Positions 62,053-64,000 of a stretch of 64,000 nucleotides of DNA are shown here, piece by piece (within the stretch, counting starts at the first letter, position 1; every line of letters begins with the position of its first letter). Source of the DNA: Rossellomorea aquimaris (GTDB lineage Bacteria; Bacillota; Bacilli; Bacillales; Bacillaceae_B); contig NZ_QNRJ01000010.1 of the NCBI RefSeq assembly GCF_003315075.1, positions 1 to 64,000 on the forward strand, written 5' to 3'. The translations under genes were made by a program, and so were the position numbers. The notes below the pieces were generated by a model that worked only from the letters and a program-made list of their open reading frames with translations, made no database searches and was not told the DNA's origin.

Positions 62053-63225
62053 GTGGAAAGAACAGTACGAAATCAAATTTTTACTTTACAAGGATTTTAC
62101 TTATTAACGTTCTTCGGTGTTGGTAGTTTATATCCCTTACTCAGTGTGTATTTGAGCGAAAGCGTGGGGTTAAATGGCTATCAGATTGGAACGATCATGT
62201 CTGTAGGTCCCATCATGATGATTTTCTTCCAGCCCATTTGGGGAATGGTGAGTGACACGACCAATCGTCCCACCGTGGTTCTTGGTTTAACCTCTTTAGT
62301 GGCGGGAATCTTTGCACTCGGCTACTTGTTTATGGACTTTTACTATGGTCTGCTTATCGTGGCCATTCTAGTTGCCATTTTCCAAAGTGCGATCATTCCC
62401 GTTTCCGATAGTATCAGCTTGAAGTATACAAGCAAGGTCCGGTATAACTACGGAAATATCCGTTTGTTCGGTTCTTTGGGCTTTGGTATAGCAGTCTTTA
62501 TAATGGGAAGACTTTCAGAAGGATTTATCGGGCCTACCATCATTTTTTACTCTTTCTTTATCTGTTTAGTTCTATCGGGATTCCTTTCCTTCCGGTTTCC
62601 GAAAGAGAGAGCGGCAGCAAAGCTTGATTTAAAGGCAGGAATGAAGGAATTATTCACGATGAAAAAGTTCCTTATATTTTTAGCGGTTACTTTCTTAGTG
62701 TTCGGTCCGAATCTAGCCAATAATGTGTATTTCGGATTATTTGTTGAAGATTCAGGCGGAACGTATGCGGGAATTGGTCTCGCGTTCCTGATTGCAGTGT
62801 TATCGGAGGTTCCCTTTATGAGGATCGCCGGTGGATGGATTGATAAATTCGGTTTGTTATCAGTCGCTGCCCTGGCAGGGGCTGCATCCATGCTCCGCTG
62901 GCTCTTTTACTTTACAGAACCCAGCCTGTGGCTTGTCTATTCATCGGCTGTCATGCAAGGTCTTGCCATTGGCTTGTTCATCCCAGCCGGATTGCGCTAC
63001 ATCAAAGAAATCACGCCTTCCCACATTACAGCAACAGCCGTTACGGTATATTCAGCAATCGGAAACGGACTGGGGAATTGGTTCAGTACCTTTGTTGGCG
63101 GCTTTATCTATGAAACGTACTCCATTTACACGGTGTACTTATTCTTCGCAGTCCTATCCCTATTAGGTATTTTCCTTTGCTTCGTCCTCATGAAAGAAGA
63201 AAAGAAGAATGCACTCGCTTATTAA
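62053..63225 (+). CDS. MFS transporter
   Basis: A 390-residue major facilitator with twelve membrane segments. GFYLLTFFGVGSLYPLLSVYLSE near the start and GIVVxQ-like IWGMVSDTTNRP near 65 (the segment 2-3 loop) resemble the 3-phenylpropionate/nucleoside symporter-like group. Substrate unknown. Start GTG 62053 is 7 nt after TTGGGGGAT. Independent of the divergent NhaC gene. Confidence 0.87.
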   Translation: MERTVRNQIFTLQGFYLLTFFGVGSLYPLLSVYLSESVGLNGYQIGTIMSVGPIMMIFFQPIWGMVSDTTNRPTVVLGLTSLVAGIFALGYLFMDFYYGLLIVAILVAIFQSAIIPVSDSISLKYTSKVRYNYGNIRLFGSLGFGIAVFIMGRLSEGFIGPTIIFYSFFICLVLSGFLSFRFPKERAAAKLDLKAGMKELFTMKKFLIFLAVTFLVFGPNLANNVYFGLFVEDSGGTYAGIGLAFLIAVLSEVPFMRIAGGWIDKFGLLSVAALAGAASMLRWLFYFTEPSLWLVYSSAVMQGLAIGLFIPAGLRYIKEITPSHITATAVTVYSAIGNGLGNWFSTFVGGFIYETYSIYTVYLFFAVLSLLGIFLCFVLMKEEKKNALAY

Positions 63226-63235
63226 TACATCAATG

Positions 63236-63272
63236 CGCCTGAAGAGAACAACTCTTTTCAGGCGTTTTTTTG
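63236..63272 (+). terminator. Terminator of the MFS gene
   Basis: CGCCTGAAgAG ... TTTTCAGGCG with seven T after the stem. Confidence 0.92.
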
Positions 63273-63517
63273 TTAAAAAATATTAAAAGGGAGGATTTTC
63301 CTTTAGTGGTAGCTAATAGGTATAATAAGGGAGAGAGAGTTAACAAACAAAAAAGTAATCTAAAAAGGTTTTGATAAACAAGAATTGTGGTAGAAGAAGG
63401 ATAAGTATTCATTGATAATTATATAAATACCAGTTAGAATAATATTATTAGAAAATTCTCTCAATTATATAAACTAGAAAAGAAACATATTACATTATTT
63501 GAAAAGGGGATATTAAA

Positions 63518-63790
63518 ATGGAAAATACATTCGTGTACTCAAAAGATAATGCAAACCTTGGAGATACCGTTCAATTCAAAAGAAAGAAACATGTAATCAA
63601 TGGTGTGGTTACTACCCTTAGAGAAAACACGGTCATTGTTAAAATGGACCAGGACGTTGCGAAGAAGCTGGATTTACCGGATGATCAAACCGTCGTGTCA
63701 CATAAAAACTATGTCGTCATAGAACGTGCTGAAATTGGTACACAACCTGTATTTGTATATGATGGGTGGAATAGCGCATTAAAAGCTTAA
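63518..63790 (+). CDS. DUF2187 (YkvS-like) small protein
   Basis: A 90-residue protein with the DUF2187 core: GDTVQFKRKKHVINGVVTTLRENTVIVKM near 15-43 and DDQTVVSHKNYVVIE near 55-70. It is longer than B. subtilis YkvS by a C-terminal extension. Function unknown; an SH3-like beta barrel is typical. GAAAAGGGGA precedes the ATG. The 240 bp before it are AT-rich, with a TATAAT near 63320 but no certain promoter. Confidence 0.85.
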   Translation: MENTFVYSKDNANLGDTVQFKRKKHVINGVVTTLRENTVIVKMDQDVAKKLDLPDDQTVVSHKNYVVIERAEIGTQPVFVYDGWNSALKA

Positions 63791-63807
63791 ATTCCAGCAT
63801 TCAAAGT

Positions 63808-63863
63808 AAAAGACCCTGACACGCCTACCATTAATATGGATTAGACGTTTCAAGGTCTTTTTA
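63808..63863 (+). terminator. Terminator of the DUF2187 gene
   Basis: AAAGACC...TGAcACG and CGTtTCAaGGTCTTT form an imperfect stem, then TTTATG; likely shared with the convergent gene. Confidence 0.7.
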
Positions 63864-63894
63864 TGTGGAATCTGACACTCGCTAATGAAATGAA

Positions 63895-64000
63895 TCAACT
63901 ACAACCTGGTTCATTTAATTTAGCCGCATATTCCTTCACCATTTCAATTGTGACAAGCTTTCTCTGTGGAACGACACCTTGACGGGCAAGGACGTTGATT
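63895..64000 (-). CDS. C-terminal end of an unidentified gene, cut by window edge
   Basis: The minus strand is open from the window edge to a TGA at 63895-63897 and encodes 34 residues, including VLARQGVVPQRKLVTIEMVK followed by EYAAKLNEPGCS. Codon use and position before a terminator suggest a true gene end. The family cannot be named from this piece. Confidence 0.6.
   Translation of the reverse strand, partial: INVLARQGVVPQRKLVTIEMVKEYAAKLNEPGCS

Overview
The window reads as the chromosome of a low-GC, spore-forming Bacillaceae. The tRNA cluster, sigW-rsiW, cdaA-cdaR-glmM, a glmS ribozyme in front of glmS, an eps operon with an EAR-like RNA, an S-box and a Spo0E-like protein all match Bacillus organisation. 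A Bacillus/Rossellomorea-like genus is inference; no rRNA is present to place it.

Layout. 1-1170: six tRNA genes (Val, Thr, Tyr, Gln, Lys, Ala) with hairpin-rich spacers. 1171-9771: housekeeping genes: arginase, a small Spo0E-like gene on the opposite strand, sigW-rsiW behind an autoregulatory SigW promoter, the c-di-AMP cyclase operon cdaA-cdaR-glmM, and ribozyme-controlled glmS. 9848-35582: a large exopolysaccharide locus. Its first half follows Bacillus subtilis eps (epsA, epsB, EAR RNA, epsC, gtaB, epsD, epsF, GT2, epsG, galE, epsL, epsM, epsN) and ends with a SinR/SlrR-like repressor gene. Its second half (24381-34531) is clearly more AT-rich and holds variable glycosyltransferases, a pyruvyltransferase-like protein and a flippase, so it looks like an exchangeable serotype-type cassette. 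Acyltransferase genes flank the locus.

35694-47875: two adjacent peptide (RiPP) clusters. The first is a paeninodin-type lasso peptide cluster: cyclase, 43-residue precursor, HPr-kinase-like tailoring kinase, PqqD-like RRE, transglutaminase-like leader peptidase, nucleotidyltransferase and ABC exporter. The second has its own 58-residue precursor with a lasso-like leader, a kinase, an RRE, an exporter and a nucleotidyltransferase. It has no cyclase and no transglutaminase-like peptidase, and carries instead a SipW-type (Ser/His) S26 peptidase homologue. This second cluster is the best candidate for an undescribed system.

48062-64000: ordinary genes: FUSC transporter, YqcI/YcgG protein, DUF4097 protein, CAP lipoprotein, P1 peptidase, 3-methyladenine glycosylase, an EAL protein behind a pseudoknot-plus-terminator leader, a fused oligopeptide permease, an HhH protein, a YibQ-like deacetylase, an SDR, an NhaC/MetT-type transporter behind a SAM riboswitch, an MFS transporter, a DUF2187 protein, and a truncated gene at the right edge.

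A regulatory theme links the middle of the window. Sites resembling the SinR operator (GTTCTYT, often as inverted pairs) lie in the eps promoter spacer, in the lasso promoter spacer, and upstream of the second peptide cluster, the VanZ-like gene and the divergent acyltransferase. A SinR-family protein is encoded in the same locus. This suggests that matrix polysaccharide and both peptide products are co-regulated as part of biofilm development. The operators are seen in the sequence; the regulation is inferred.
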